Shown here: in pieces, positions 24,323 to 33,841 of the stretch
Position numbering within the stretch: position 1 is the first letter of the stretch
How the letters are laid out: every line of letters starts with the position of its first letter
Assembly (NCBI RefSeq): GCF_004366355.1
Contig: NZ_SODV01000001.1
Span: 3,348,001-3,412,000 of the forward strand
DNA length: 64,000 nucleotides
Origin: Dinghuibacter silviterrae
GTDB taxonomy: Bacteria; Bacteroidota; Bacteroidia; Chitinophagales; Chitinophagaceae
Direction: 5' to 3'
Program-made: the position numbers and the translations under genes
The notes under the pieces: generated by a model
What the model was told of the DNA's origin: nothing
The model's input: only the letters and a program-made list of their open reading frames with translations
The model's database searches: none

Positions 24323-25480
24323 ATGATTGAAACGCTACGCCCTTATCAAACGAAGAGAAATACGACCGAGTGGAAATGGCACTCCCATTCCACTAACAAT
24401 TATATGGAGCCCGGGGGCCGCAACCTCCTCCTCATCGGGGAAGCAGCGGCGCTGTACAGCTACCGGCTCCAGCACCGCGGCTATACCTGCGTGCTGGCGG
24501 CCAGTATCCATGAGGCGCGCAACATCCTCCTGTTGGAATACTACCAGCAGGGCCGGACGCTTCCGGAAGCCATCCTTTGTGACAGCGCCCAGGACAGCTC
24601 CCTCATCGGGCATTTTGCCGGTTTCCTGTCGGTGACGAAAGAATATGCACGGATCCCCTTTATCCTTCTGTCAAGGGACGAGGATGAAGAGGGGGGGACA
24701 GGCAACGCCCCCATTGGTGTCGACGACGTTTTTGACGGCAGGGCCACCGACGACGACCTGTGCGCCAAGATCGAGGTCCTGAAAAAATACAAACACCTCC
24801 GCCAGACGCTGCCGTATCATACGCGCGAGGAGCAGGTGGCGGTTAGCCCCCGGTCACACCGGTTCGGCCAGAGAACATTGGACATCCTGGTATCGGGCAT
24901 CGCCCTGGCGGTCCTTTCCCCGGTGCTCCTCGCCGTCGGGCTGGCCATCGTGCTGGACTCCCGCGGGCCTGTCCTGTACGCGTCACCCCGGGCCGGCCGG
25001 GGGTACCGGATCTTCAAGTTCTATAAATTCCGTACGATGGTCGTCGGTGCGGACCGGAAGATCGACCAGCTCAAACACCTCAACCAGTACGACGTCAAGG
25101 ACGGTGCCAGCGGCCCCATGTTCCTGAAGATCGATAAAGACCCGCGGGTGACGCGCCTCGGCCGTTTCCTGCGCAACACCAGCCTGGACGAGCTGCCCCA
25201 GCTCCTGAATGTCCTGCTCGGCGACATGTCTCTCGTAGGGAACCGGCCCCTGCCTTTGTACGAAGCCTGCACCCTGACCGCCGACGAGAGCGTACAACGC
25301 TTCCTGGCGCCCGCGGGCATCACCGGCCTCTGGCAGATCAAAAAACGCGGGCGTCCCGATATGTCCGTACAGGAAAGGATCAGCCTCGACATCGACTATG
25401 CGAACCAGCATTCTTTCTTTTATGACCTCCGGATCCTTCTGAGCACCCCCAAGGTCCTCATACAAAAAGCAGACGTATAG
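24323..25480 (+). CDS. Receiver-like domain fused to polyprenyl-phosphate sugar-1-phosphate transferase
   Basis: A 385-residue protein. Residues about 33-157 fold like a response-regulator receiver (NLLLIGEAAAL, then AILCDSAQ with Asp87, then IPFILLSRD), but the N-terminal acidic pair is missing. Residues about 180-385 are a monotopic phosphoglycosyltransferase. They contain a membrane helix at about 186-212, KFRTM at 235-239, the catalytic Asp-Glu in SLDELPQL (289/290), then GDMSLVGNRP and GITGLWQ. Such enzymes (WcaJ/WbaP/PglC type) start repeat-unit assembly on undecaprenyl phosphate. The usual N-terminal part in large PGTs is a four-helix membrane region plus CoA-like domain; a receiver-like domain is unusual. 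Confidence 0.9.
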   Translation: MIETLRPYQTKRNTTEWKWHSHSTNNYMEPGGRNLLLIGEAAALYSYRLQHRGYTCVLAASIHEARNILLLEYYQQGRTLPEAILCDSAQDSSLIGHFAGFLSVTKEYARIPFILLSRDEDEEGGTGNAPIGVDDVFDGRATDDDLCAKIEVLKKYKHLRQTLPYHTREEQVAVSPRSHRFGQRTLDILVSGIALAVLSPVLLAVGLAIVLDSRGPVLYASPRAGRGYRIFKFYKFRTMVVGADRKIDQLKHLNQYDVKDGASGPMFLKIDKDPRVTRLGRFLRNTSLDELPQLLNVLLGDMSLVGNRPLPLYEACTLTADESVQRFLAPAGITGLWQIKKRGRPDMSVQERISLDIDYANQHSFFYDLRILLSTPKVLIQKADV

Positions 25481-25482
25481 CC

Positions 25483-26685
25483 ATGACGACCCTTTGGCTA
25501 ACGGTCCTGATCATCCTGATCTACTTCGGTTGTTCCGTGGCCTATCTTCTGATCCTTACCCTGGCGGGCAAATACAACTACCGGAACCCGTGGACCCTGG
25601 GTAGTACACAGCCTACATTATACCGCCGGATCGCGATTGTCGTACCGGCCTATAAAGAAGACGGGATCATCGTGCATACCGCCCAAAACCTCCTGGACCA
25701 GGACTACCCGGCGATTTGTTTCGACGTCCACGTGATGGCGGACTCCCTCCGGCCGGAGACGGTCGCCCGGCTTAGGGGGCTACCCCTGACGGTTTGGGAG
25801 GTGGCCTTTAAGAAAAGCACGAAGACCCGGTCGCTGAACGCCTTTTTCATCCGCAACCGGCAACCCTACGACGTCGTCCTGATTTGCGACGCCGACAATA
25901 TGGTGGGCAGCGACTTCCTGAGCAAGGTCAACGCCGCCTTCGACCAGGGCGCCCGCGCCTTCCAGGGGAGAAGGGTGGCCAAAAACACGGACACGTCCTA
26001 CGCGTTCCTGGACGCGTGCAGCGAGGCCATCAACAACCATATTTTCCGTAAGGGCACCAGCGCCCTGGGGTTGTCCTCCGCCGTGATCGGTTCGGGGATG
26101 GCCTTTGAATACAATATGCTCCGCGACATCCTGGCCTCTATCGACGCCGTGGGTGGTTTTGACAAACCGCTTCAATTGAAGGTCGTGGCCCGGGGCATAA
26201 AAATACGCTACGTAGAGGACGCCCTGATCTACGACGAGAAGATCGAAAGCGGGGACGCTTTCGGCAACCAACGCCGGCGCTGGCTGTCGAGCCAGTGGGT
26301 GTACCTGAGACGCTACTTCCTGCCCGGCTGGGTCCAGCTTTTCCGGGGGAACGTCTCTTATTTCAACCTGGCGGTGGCGAACAACATCGTCCTGCCGCGG
26401 GCCCTCCTCTTAGGCGCGCTGCCCCTTGTGGCCGCGGGCGCCTTTTTTGTGGACCCGGTGCTGGGTTGGACGGGTGTGGTCCTTTGGGTAGGATACCTTT
26501 TTACCCTGGCCATGGCCTTGCCGAAGGCCTACTACGGAAAGGATCTGATAAAGGCGTTGATAAGATTACCCGGCGCTATGGGCAGGATGGCCCTTAATTT
26601 GCTGCAACTGCGCAGCGCCGACAAAACGTTTATCCATACCCTGCATACGAGGACGACCATTTCTAACAATGTTCTGAACCGGTAA
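25483..26685 (+). CDS. GT2 glycosyltransferase, processive type
   Basis: A 400-residue inner-membrane enzyme. It has an N-terminal helix (residues 3-28), a GT-A domain starting IAIVVPAYKED, the metal-binding CDADN (Asp136/Asp138), and QRRRW at 263-267, the QxxRW motif of processive GT2 enzymes such as cellulose and hyaluronan synthases. Two C-terminal membrane helices follow (about 300-350). It begins 2 bp after the PGT gene. QxxRW plus flanking helices suggests it extends a beta-linked chain or adds sugars at the membrane; the donor cannot be told. Confidence 0.88.
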   Translation: MTTLWLTVLIILIYFGCSVAYLLILTLAGKYNYRNPWTLGSTQPTLYRRIAIVVPAYKEDGIIVHTAQNLLDQDYPAICFDVHVMADSLRPETVARLRGLPLTVWEVAFKKSTKTRSLNAFFIRNRQPYDVVLICDADNMVGSDFLSKVNAAFDQGARAFQGRRVAKNTDTSYAFLDACSEAINNHIFRKGTSALGLSSAVIGSGMAFEYNMLRDILASIDAVGGFDKPLQLKVVARGIKIRYVEDALIYDEKIESGDAFGNQRRRWLSSQWVYLRRYFLPGWVQLFRGNVSYFNLAVANNIVLPRALLLGALPLVAAGAFFVDPVLGWTGVVLWVGYLFTLAMALPKAYYGKDLIKALIRLPGAMGRMALNLLQLRSADKTFIHTLHTRTTISNNVLNR

Positions 26686-26686
26686 T

Positions 26687-27595
26687 ATGGCTGCACAAAA
26701 ACCTCTGGTGAGCATCATCACCATCAACTACAATGCTACGGCCCTGACGGTGGACCTCCTGGAATCCATCCACTACCTGACGTACCCCAACGTCGAGGTC
26801 ATCGTGGTGGACAATGCCTCCAGGGAAAGCCCGGTGGAAGCCTTGCAAAAGGCCTACCCGGAGGTACAGCTCATCATGAGTCCTAAGAACCTGGGTTTTG
26901 CGGGCGGAAACAACCTGGGGATCAAGGCCGCCAGGGGGGAATACTTGTTTTTTGTCAACAACGATACGGTCCTCACCCCCGACATCCTCGAAGGGTTGGT
27001 GGAGACCTTTGAAAAATACGCCGACGCCGGCGCTGTCAGCCCGAAGTTCCACTACTACGACGCTCCCGGTACGATCGAATTTGCCGGGTACGAGCAGGTG
27101 AACATGTTTAGCGGGCGCAACGCCATGGTCGGCTGCAAACGGAAAGATTACGGGCAATATGATAAAGAAGGGGTGACCAACTACGCCCACGGCGGCGGTA
27201 TGATGGTACCTGCTTGGGTTATCCGGGAAGTAGGCCTCATGCCTGAGGTCTACTTCCTGTACTATGAAGAGTTCGACTGGTGCGAGCAGATCAAGCGGCG
27301 GGGCTACCAGGTCTACTACCAGCCAAAGTCGTTGATTTACCACAAGGAGTCCATGACCGTCGGCAAAACCAGCACCCTGAAAACCTTTTACCAGAACCGC
27401 AACCGCATCCTGTTTATGCGGCGCAACGTAAAAGGCTGGCCGCTCGTCGTTTTTACAGTATACTATACTTTGTTCACGGTTCCCAAAAATACGCTGAAGT
27501 ACCTCGTCAAGAGGGAGTCCAAACACCTCCGGGCCTTTTGGCAGGGTCTCGCCTGGAATGTATCGAACTGGGATTTGTCCAACCTAAAATCGTAA
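26687..27595 (+). CDS. GT2 glycosyltransferase, rhamnosyltransferase-like
   Basis: A 302-residue soluble GT-A enzyme. SIITINYNAT opens the nucleotide-binding fold, followed by VDNAS (41-45), the NLGFAGGNN loop typical of WbbL/rhamnosyl GT2 proteins, the metal-site variant NNDT (91-94), and a FDWCEQIKRRGY acceptor segment. A basic C-terminal tail may touch the membrane. Sequence type suggests transfer of a deoxyhexose such as rhamnose, but specificity is not determined. One base separates it from the preceding gene. Confidence 0.88.
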   Translation: MAAQKPLVSIITINYNATALTVDLLESIHYLTYPNVEVIVVDNASRESPVEALQKAYPEVQLIMSPKNLGFAGGNNLGIKAARGEYLFFVNNDTVLTPDILEGLVETFEKYADAGAVSPKFHYYDAPGTIEFAGYEQVNMFSGRNAMVGCKRKDYGQYDKEGVTNYAHGGGMMVPAWVIREVGLMPEVYFLYYEEFDWCEQIKRRGYQVYYQPKSLIYHKESMTVGKTSTLKTFYQNRNRILFMRRNVKGWPLVVFTVYYTLFTVPKNTLKYLVKRESKHLRAFWQGLAWNVSNWDLSNLKS

Positions 27596-27599
27596 ACGT

Positions 27600-29555
27600 A
27601 TGTGTGGCATCGCCGGCTTTGTAGATTTTACCCGCCAGACGGGCAAGGACACGCTGGTCCGCATGACGGACAGCCTGGCCCACCGTGGTCCCAACGACGC
27701 CGGGTATGAGGTCATTGAACAACCCGGGGCTTCCGTGGGCCTGGGTCAGCGGCGGCTGTCCATCCTGGACCTGTCCAGCGGCGGTCACCAGCCCATGCAC
27801 TTCCGCCACCTGAGCATGATCTTTAACGGCGAGGTCTACAACTTCATGGAAGTGCGCAAGGAGCTCGAAGCCGTAGGCTATACCTTCGACTCCACCTCCG
27901 ACACCGAGGTCATCCTGAAGGGCTTTCACTGCTGGGGTCCGTCCGTCGTGGACAAGTTCATCGGCATGTTTGCCTACGTCGTTCTGGATAGGGAAAAAAA
28001 TGTCGTGACCGTCACGCGCGACCGCGCCGGCGTCAAGCCGTTTTACTACTACTGGGACGGCCAGCACTTTCTTTGGGGCAGCGAGCTCAAGGCCTTTCAC
28101 CAGCACCGCGCTTTCCGGAAAGACATCGACGTCAACAGCCTCGCGCTTTTCCTGCAATTCAGCTATATCCCCGCGCCTTATTGCATTTTCAAAAATACCT
28201 ATAAGCTTCGCCCCGGTCACATCCTGACCCTGTCCCTCGGCGACAAACGCGTCGTGGAGCGTCCCTACTGGGACGTGGCGGACTGTTACAACAAGCCGCG
28301 CCTGCGCATCGACGAACAGGAGGCCCTGGAAGAAACCGAACGTCTCCTCGTGTCCGCCTACAACTACCGGATGGTGGCCGACGTCCCCGTCGGGATCTTT
28401 CTCAGCGGCGGGTACGACAGTTGCAGTGTCGCTGGTATCCTTCAAAAGGGCCGGACCGAACGCCTCAAGACCTTTACCATCGGTTTTCACGAAGCGGACT
28501 TTAATGAGGCGCACTACGCCAAAAAGGTCGCGGACTACCTGGGCACCGATCACCACGAGTGGTACATCACGGCCGGCGACGCAAAGGACGTATTCCACCG
28601 GCTGCCCGAGATCTATGACGAGCCTTTTGCGGACAATTCCGTCGTGCCCACCGCCCTGGTCAGCCAGCTCGCGGCGCGGCACGTAAAGGTGTCGCTGTCC
28701 GCGGACGGGGGAGACGAGATTTTTGCGGGGTATAAGAAGTTTAACCAGTCGCTTCGCTATACGGAAAGCATACCCGCGCCGGTACAGTCTATGCTGTCGG
28801 GGGCCATGAGCCTGATCAATCCCGAGCGCATACCCTATTTTTCGCGCCAATACAACTTCGATACGCGGTACCGTAAGATGCAGGCGATCTGGGAATCCCG
28901 CAGTCCCCTGGAGGCATTGAAGGTCATCAGCAGCTATACGACGCCCGAGGAAGTGGCGGCTTTTATTCGCCCCGCGTATACGGCCTACGAGACCTCTTTT
29001 GACACCGGCTACCCCGGTGCTTCTTTGGACGGCCTGAACCGGATGCTGTCGGTAGACTATAAGACCTTCCTCGTGGACAACAACCTCGTCAAGGTCGACC
29101 GCGCCACCATGGCGGTGGGGCTGGAAGGGCGGGAACCCATGCTGGACCATCGGGTCATCGAGTTCCTCGCGCAGCTTCCGGCGGATTTGAAGATCCGCAA
29201 GGCGGTCGATCTTCGCGGCCGGCCCGTCAATAAATACCTCCTCAAAAAAATCGTCCACAAGTATATCCCGAAGGAACTGATGGACCGTCCGAAGATGCCG
29301 TTTATCGCGCCTTTGAAGGTCTGGTTCCGGGACGAGCTTGCCGAAAAGATGCACGACTACTTAGGCGAGCGCAAGCTCCGTGAAAGCGGGCTGTTCAACG
29401 CAAAGCCCATCATGGAACTGTCCAGGGCGTACCTCGCGGGGTCGCCCGTCAACTATCAGAAATTGTGGAACCTGCTCGTATTCCAACTGTGGTATGAGCG
29501 CTGGATGAAAACGCCGGTGGCCACGGCGATGCCCGCGGAGGAGGTGCTCGCATGA
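27600..29555 (+). CDS. asnB: Asparagine synthase (glutamine-hydrolysing)-like amidotransferase
   Basis: A 651-residue protein. MCGIAGFVDF supplies the N-terminal nucleophile Cys2 of class II glutamine amidotransferases, followed by RGPND and the glutaminase fold to about residue 210. The synthetase half carries the PP-loop SGGYDSCS and SLSADGGDEIFAGY. Full-length family members are about 600-650 residues. AsnB-like genes inside polysaccharide operons often act on sugars, amidating uronic acids or related groups, and not on free aspartate; that is inference from context. It overlaps the next GT4 gene by 4 bp, so it is part of the operon. Confidence 0.92.
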   Translation: MCGIAGFVDFTRQTGKDTLVRMTDSLAHRGPNDAGYEVIEQPGASVGLGQRRLSILDLSSGGHQPMHFRHLSMIFNGEVYNFMEVRKELEAVGYTFDSTSDTEVILKGFHCWGPSVVDKFIGMFAYVVLDREKNVVTVTRDRAGVKPFYYYWDGQHFLWGSELKAFHQHRAFRKDIDVNSLALFLQFSYIPAPYCIFKNTYKLRPGHILTLSLGDKRVVERPYWDVADCYNKPRLRIDEQEALEETERLLVSAYNYRMVADVPVGIFLSGGYDSCSVAGILQKGRTERLKTFTIGFHEADFNEAHYAKKVADYLGTDHHEWYITAGDAKDVFHRLPEIYDEPFADNSVVPTALVSQLAARHVKVSLSADGGDEIFAGYKKFNQSLRYTESIPAPVQSMLSGAMSLINPERIPYFSRQYNFDTRYRKMQAIWESRSPLEALKVISSYTTPEEVAAFIRPAYTAYETSFDTGYPGASLDGLNRMLSVDYKTFLVDNNLVKVDRATMAVGLEGREPMLDHRVIEFLAQLPADLKIRKAVDLRGRPVNKYLLKKIVHKYIPKELMDRPKMPFIAPLKVWFRDELAEKMHDYLGERKLRESGLFNAKPIMELSRAYLAGSPVNYQKLWNLLVFQLWYERWMKTPVATAMPAEEVLA

Positions 29556-30700
29556 GCGCGCCGACGACCATAGCGGCCGGCGGCAAGATCCGCGTCCTCG
29601 AAGCCATCCGTCAAGGCAAAGTCGGGGGCGGGGAGACCCACATCCTCAACCTCGTGGAGCACATCGACACCACGCGTTTCGAGCCCGTGGTCCTGGCCTT
29701 TACCCATGGCAAAATGATGGAGACCCTGGACCGCATGGGGGTCAACCACCACGTTATTCCCTCCAACCGGGCCTTCGACCTCTCGACCTGGAACACCGTG
29801 CGCCGGCTGATGCAGCGCGAACGGATCGACCTCGTCCACGTCCACGGCACCCGGGCCAACACCAACATCTTGTGGGCCGCACGCATGTTGCGGCTGCCCA
29901 TCATCTATACCGTCCACGGCTGGTCCTTTCACGACGACCAAAGCTGGTGGGTGAAGAAGGCGCGGATTTTTGTGGAAAAGTGGATCACGCGTTTCGTGAA
30001 CCGCACCATCTCGGTGAGCGGGAGCAACCAGGAGACGGGGAACCGGTATATCCCGCACTTTCAGTCGGTCGTCATCCCCAACGGGATCAGCCTGTCGCAG
30101 TTCGACCCGGGGCGCGCCCTGAACGATGTGCGCCGCCAATGGGGGGTGACGGCAGACGCCTGCGTCCTGGGCTTTGTCGGCCGCATGACGTTGCAAAAGG
30201 ATCCGCTGGCGCTGATCGAGGCCTTCCCGCAGGTGTTGCGCGCCAACCCCCGCGCGGTACTCGTGCTGGTGGGTGAAGGCGAGCTCAAGGAGCCTGCCCG
30301 CAAACGCGTGGTGGAGCTGGGGTTGGAGGGGAAGATCATTTTTGAAAAGTTCCGCACAGACGTCCCCGATGTCCTGGCGGCCATGGATATTTTTTGCCTG
30401 CCCTCCCTTTGGGAAGGGTTGCCCATCGGTCTTATGGAGGCCATGGCGATGCGCAAGGCCTGTCTGGCGACACGGGTGGACGGATCCAAAGAGCTCATCC
30501 GGAACGGGGAAAACGGTCTCCTGGTGGAGCCCGGCGAGCCCGTGGGCCTGGCCGAAGCGCTGGTCCGCCTGGTCACCGATACGCCCTTGCGCATGCGCCT
30601 GGGCAGCCAGGCCCGGCACACCATAGAAGCCGGCTTTGACGTCACGGGGATGACGCGGAAAATCGAATCATTGTATTTAGAAACACTGGAGCATAAATGA
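29552..30700 (+). CDS. GT4 glycosyltransferase
   Basis: A 382-residue GT-B enzyme. The first Rossmann domain has the glycine-rich KVGGGETHILNLVEH loop. The second begins GFVGRMTLQKDPLALIEAF and contains the donor-binding EGLPIGLMEAMAMRKACLAT segment with the ExxxxxxxE pattern of GT4. It probably uses a nucleotide-activated sugar in the cytoplasm. Both its ends overlap neighbouring genes by 4 bp. Confidence 0.9.
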   Translation: MSAPTTIAAGGKIRVLEAIRQGKVGGGETHILNLVEHIDTTRFEPVVLAFTHGKMMETLDRMGVNHHVIPSNRAFDLSTWNTVRRLMQRERIDLVHVHGTRANTNILWAARMLRLPIIYTVHGWSFHDDQSWWVKKARIFVEKWITRFVNRTISVSGSNQETGNRYIPHFQSVVIPNGISLSQFDPGRALNDVRRQWGVTADACVLGFVGRMTLQKDPLALIEAFPQVLRANPRAVLVLVGEGELKEPARKRVVELGLEGKIIFEKFRTDVPDVLAAMDIFCLPSLWEGLPIGLMEAMAMRKACLATRVDGSKELIRNGENGLLVEPGEPVGLAEALVRLVTDTPLRMRLGSQARHTIEAGFDVTGMTRKIESLYLETLEHK

Positions 30701-31458
30701 GTAAGACCCTTTACGAATATGACCGCATCGCCGACCGGAAACGCGTCGACTTTATCGCGGAGACCCTGGCGCAACAACTGCCGGCCGACGCGCGTATCCT
30801 TGACGTGGGTTGCGGCAACGGGGTCATCAGCCGCCACCTCGGCCGGCTGGGTTTTCGCGTGACCGGCATAGACGTCAGTGAACGCACCATCGAAAAGGCG
30901 AGGAGCATCGACCCCCTGCCCAACGTGGCGTTCATCACCAAAAGTGCCGAGGAGCTCGTCGCCGAAGGCACCCGGTACGAAGCCGTGATCTGTAGCGAGG
31001 TCCTCGAACACCTCCACGACCCCGGCGCCCTCCTGGAGGTCCTGTATGCGTCCTTAACCGACAACGGCGTGCTGATCGTCACCGTCCCCAACGGCCGCGG
31101 CCCCCGGGAAAGCTTTGTGACCCGGCCCGTCCTCAACGCCCGCCGCCGCAACGGCTGGCTTTGGAGAACGGTCGTCGGTGCCAAAAAACTGTTTGGTTAC
31201 AGCGGGACGACCGTCCAATCCGATGCCGACAACCTCGACCACGTACAGTTCTTTTCCAAAAATGATTTGGAAAAACTGTCCGCGGCACACCGCTTCCGGA
31301 TCACGCGTTTCGGGAGCGCCAACTTTGTGGAAGACGTCTTCCCGTTCTCGTTTTTTGCCAAGCGCCTTCCCTTTTTGCAAAAAATGGATTGCGCCCTGGC
31401 GGACCGTTTACCCGTGACGTTTTCCGGTGGATTTTTTACTGTTTGGGAAAAGAAGTGA
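30697..31458 (+). CDS. Class I SAM-dependent methyltransferase
   Basis: A 253-residue protein. ILDVGCGNG (residues 34-42) is motif I binding S-adenosylmethionine, VTGIDVSERTIEKA is the acidic post-II strand, and EVLEHLHDPGALL plus GVLIVTVPNG complete the UbiG/type-11 methyltransferase fold. Genes of this kind in glycan operons usually O-methylate a sugar or the end of a chain, which can also stop extension. The target here is unknown. Confidence 0.9.
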   Translation: MSKTLYEYDRIADRKRVDFIAETLAQQLPADARILDVGCGNGVISRHLGRLGFRVTGIDVSERTIEKARSIDPLPNVAFITKSAEELVAEGTRYEAVICSEVLEHLHDPGALLEVLYASLTDNGVLIVTVPNGRGPRESFVTRPVLNARRRNGWLWRTVVGAKKLFGYSGTTVQSDADNLDHVQFFSKNDLEKLSAAHRFRITRFGSANFVEDVFPFSFFAKRLPFLQKMDCALADRLPVTFSGGFFTVWEKK

Positions 31459-31478
31459 TCATAGACCCATAGAGAGCT

Positions 31479-32624
31479 TTGCGTAAACTGAAGATTGCAT
31501 ATTTGACGGGAAATGACCCCAGGGATAAACGTACCTGGTCCGGTTCCACCTACTATATTGCGCGCGCCCTGCAGCAACACGTGGGTGAGGTGGACCTGCT
31601 CGGCCCCCTGAAGGTGCCGTTTTGGATGGACCGGCTTTTCCGCGCCATCGCCAAACTCGTGCGTGTGACGTTCGGGACCGAATACTTTGCCCAGTTCTCC
31701 ATACCGCTCAGCCTGTATTATGCCGGCGCCCTCCGCCGCAGGATGCGGGGCAACCACTATGACCTGATCTGCGCCCCCGCTTCCAACGTCGAGCTCGCCT
31801 ATGTCAAGACCCATCTGCCCGTCGTCCTCATCGCCGATACGACCTTTCAACTGATCACCCACTACTACGCCAAGGACTTTAAGAAGATGTCCCGCCTGTC
31901 GCGCTGGGAAGGTAACCTGCTGGAGAAACGCTCCCTCAAACGGAGCCGCTTGTCCGTCTTCTCCAGCGAATGGGCCGCCGACTCCGCCATTAAGGATTAT
32001 AAGGTCGACGCCCGCAAGGTCGCCATCATACCCCCCGGTGCCAATATGGACCATCGTCCCGAAGCGGACATCATCCACCGCAAGTTCGCCAACCCGCGGC
32101 TCACCGTCCTTTTCCTTGCCTCCGAATGGTCCGGCAAAGGCGGCGACCTGGCCCTCCAGACCCTCACCTTGCTGCGCGAAGTGCATGGGGAAGACGCCCG
32201 CCTCATCGTCTGCGGGTGCGAGCCCCCGCCGGGGATCGAACACCCCGACATGGAGGTGATACCGCTTCAGGCAAAAAACAGCGAGCTCCTTTCCACGGTC
32301 CACTTCCTGATCCAGCCCACCCGGGCCGATGCCTCCCTGATCATCGCCTGCGAGGCCAACGCTTACGGCGTCCCCGCCATCACCACCGAAACCGGGGGCA
32401 TCCCGGACGTTGTCCAGGACGGCGTCAACGGATATTGCTTACCTTACCATGCCGATGGCCGGCTCTATGCCCTGTTGATCTCCGAGCTTTTCAAAGACCA
32501 GGAACGCTACGAACAGCTCGTCCAGACCAGCCGGATGCGCTTTGAAGAGAAGCTCAACTGGGACAGCTGGGCCGAGAGCTTCCAGGAAGCGGCAAGCGCG
32601 GCCATGCCCGAACTCTCCCGATGA
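31479..32624 (+). CDS. GT4-like glycosyltransferase with TTG start
   Basis: A 381-residue GT-B protein. I use the TTG at 31479 because the first beta strand (KIAYLTGNDP) starts three residues later and the first in-frame ATG is about 50 codons downstream, inside the fold. A purine-rich AGAGAG lies a few bases upstream. The second domain shows VLFLASEWSGKGGDLALQ and the donor-site segment ASLIIACEANAYGVPAITTETGG. It is separated from the methyltransferase by 20 bp, the largest gap within the operon, and the TTG may hold its expression lower. Confidence 0.82.
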   Translation: MRKLKIAYLTGNDPRDKRTWSGSTYYIARALQQHVGEVDLLGPLKVPFWMDRLFRAIAKLVRVTFGTEYFAQFSIPLSLYYAGALRRRMRGNHYDLICAPASNVELAYVKTHLPVVLIADTTFQLITHYYAKDFKKMSRLSRWEGNLLEKRSLKRSRLSVFSSEWAADSAIKDYKVDARKVAIIPPGANMDHRPEADIIHRKFANPRLTVLFLASEWSGKGGDLALQTLTLLREVHGEDARLIVCGCEPPPGIEHPDMEVIPLQAKNSELLSTVHFLIQPTRADASLIIACEANAYGVPAITTETGGIPDVVQDGVNGYCLPYHADGRLYALLISELFKDQERYEQLVQTSRMRFEEKLNWDSWAESFQEAASAAMPELSR

Positions 32625-33841
32625 CCATGGAACTGAAAGGCACGACCATATTTATCCTGGGCACGGCCAAATTCGACGAGCCGTACGAATCGACGAGCTA
32701 TACGCTGGCCAAATACCTGGCAAGGGATAACCAGGTCTTCTACGTCGACTACCCGTTTACCTGGAAGGATTACCTGAAGAACCGCGACGGGGCGCAATTC
32801 GCGAGAAGGAAAGGACATTTTTCCCCCCTGGCCGACGGGATCATCGATACCGACGTGCCGAACCTGAAGGTCGTGATCGTCCCGCCGGTGGCCTCCATCA
32901 ACTTCCTGCCGGAAGGCTGGTGGTACCGGAGAATACTGCGGTTGAACCAGGTGTTGATCATCCGCCGCCTGCAACACATCCTCCGGCGGTACGGCATTAA
33001 GGAATACATATACCTGAATTCTTTTTCCTTCAATTACCCTGACGTGGCTTATGCGCTGCGCCCGGCCCCCGCGCTGACGATCTACCAGTCGGTGGACCCG
33101 CTCATCATCGAATACGACAAACGGCACGGCCAGGTGTCCGAACCCTGGCTGGTCCGGCACAGCGACCTTTGCATCTGCACCAGCAAGGCGTTGTATGAAC
33201 AATACCGTGCGGTCAACCCGAAGACGTTTTTTATCCCCAATGCGGCCAACCTTCACCACAGCAGCAAGGCACTGGATCCGGCGCTGGAGGTACACCCCGC
33301 GCTGCAGTCTTTGACCCGGCCCGTGATCGGATACTTTGGCAACATCGAACGGCGGATCGACTATGTCCTGCTGGAACGTGTTTTCCGGGACCATCCGGAC
33401 AAGACGTTTGTTTTCGCGGGCGCCCTTTCGGAGGACTGGCCGGCCCCGGACTGGTTTTTCCAAGTGCCCAACGTGGTGCTTTTAGGCCGTCAGCCGTACG
33501 ACCAGATGCCCGCCATCGTCAAGGGATTCGACGTCGCCATCATCCCCTTCAAGGAGGATCACGTCAGCCGGACCATTTTCCCCCTAAAACTTTTCGAATA
33601 CCTCGGCGCGGGCAGACCCACGGTGTCCACCAATTTCAACCCCGACCTGGCCGAACACGCCGAGGGCACGGTCTTTTTCTGCAAGGACCCGGAAACGTTC
33701 TCCGCCGCCATCAACCAGGCTTTGCGCGACAACGGCCCGGATGCGCTCGCGGCCCGGTTGGCCGTAGCCGGCCGGAATACCTGGGAGAACAGGGTGGAGG
33801 AGTTGATGCAACTGGCGGGGGCCTATATCAGGCGCTCTTGA
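32621..33841 (+). CDS. Glycosyltransferase, GT-B fold
   Basis: A 406-residue GT-B protein. The N-terminal domain has FILGTAKFDEPYESTSYTLA and an aromatic, acceptor-facing region. The second starts VIGYFGNIERRIDYVLLE and contains IIPFKEDHVSRTIFPLKLFEYLGAGRPTVST, a GT4-type donor site. It resembles teichuronic/teichoic-type and GumH-like transferases, but the sugar is unknown. It overlaps the upstream gene by 4 bp (a second Met two codons later is an alternative start) and overlaps the convergent flippase gene by 14 bp. It is the last gene of the operon. Confidence 0.85.
   Translation: MTMELKGTTIFILGTAKFDEPYESTSYTLAKYLARDNQVFYVDYPFTWKDYLKNRDGAQFARRKGHFSPLADGIIDTDVPNLKVVIVPPVASINFLPEGWWYRRILRLNQVLIIRRLQHILRRYGIKEYIYLNSFSFNYPDVAYALRPAPALTIYQSVDPLIIEYDKRHGQVSEPWLVRHSDLCICTSKALYEQYRAVNPKTFFIPNAANLHHSSKALDPALEVHPALQSLTRPVIGYFGNIERRIDYVLLERVFRDHPDKTFVFAGALSEDWPAPDWFFQVPNVVLLGRQPYDQMPAIVKGFDVAIIPFKEDHVSRTIFPLKLFEYLGAGRPTVSTNFNPDLAEHAEGTVFFCKDPETFSAAINQALRDNGPDALAARLAVAGRNTWENRVEELMQLAGAYIRRS

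Noticed and set aside
27507-29354. 615-codon minus-strand frame opposite the AsnB-like gene
   Set aside because: Shadow of a clear asparagine-synthase gene; no recognisable domain.
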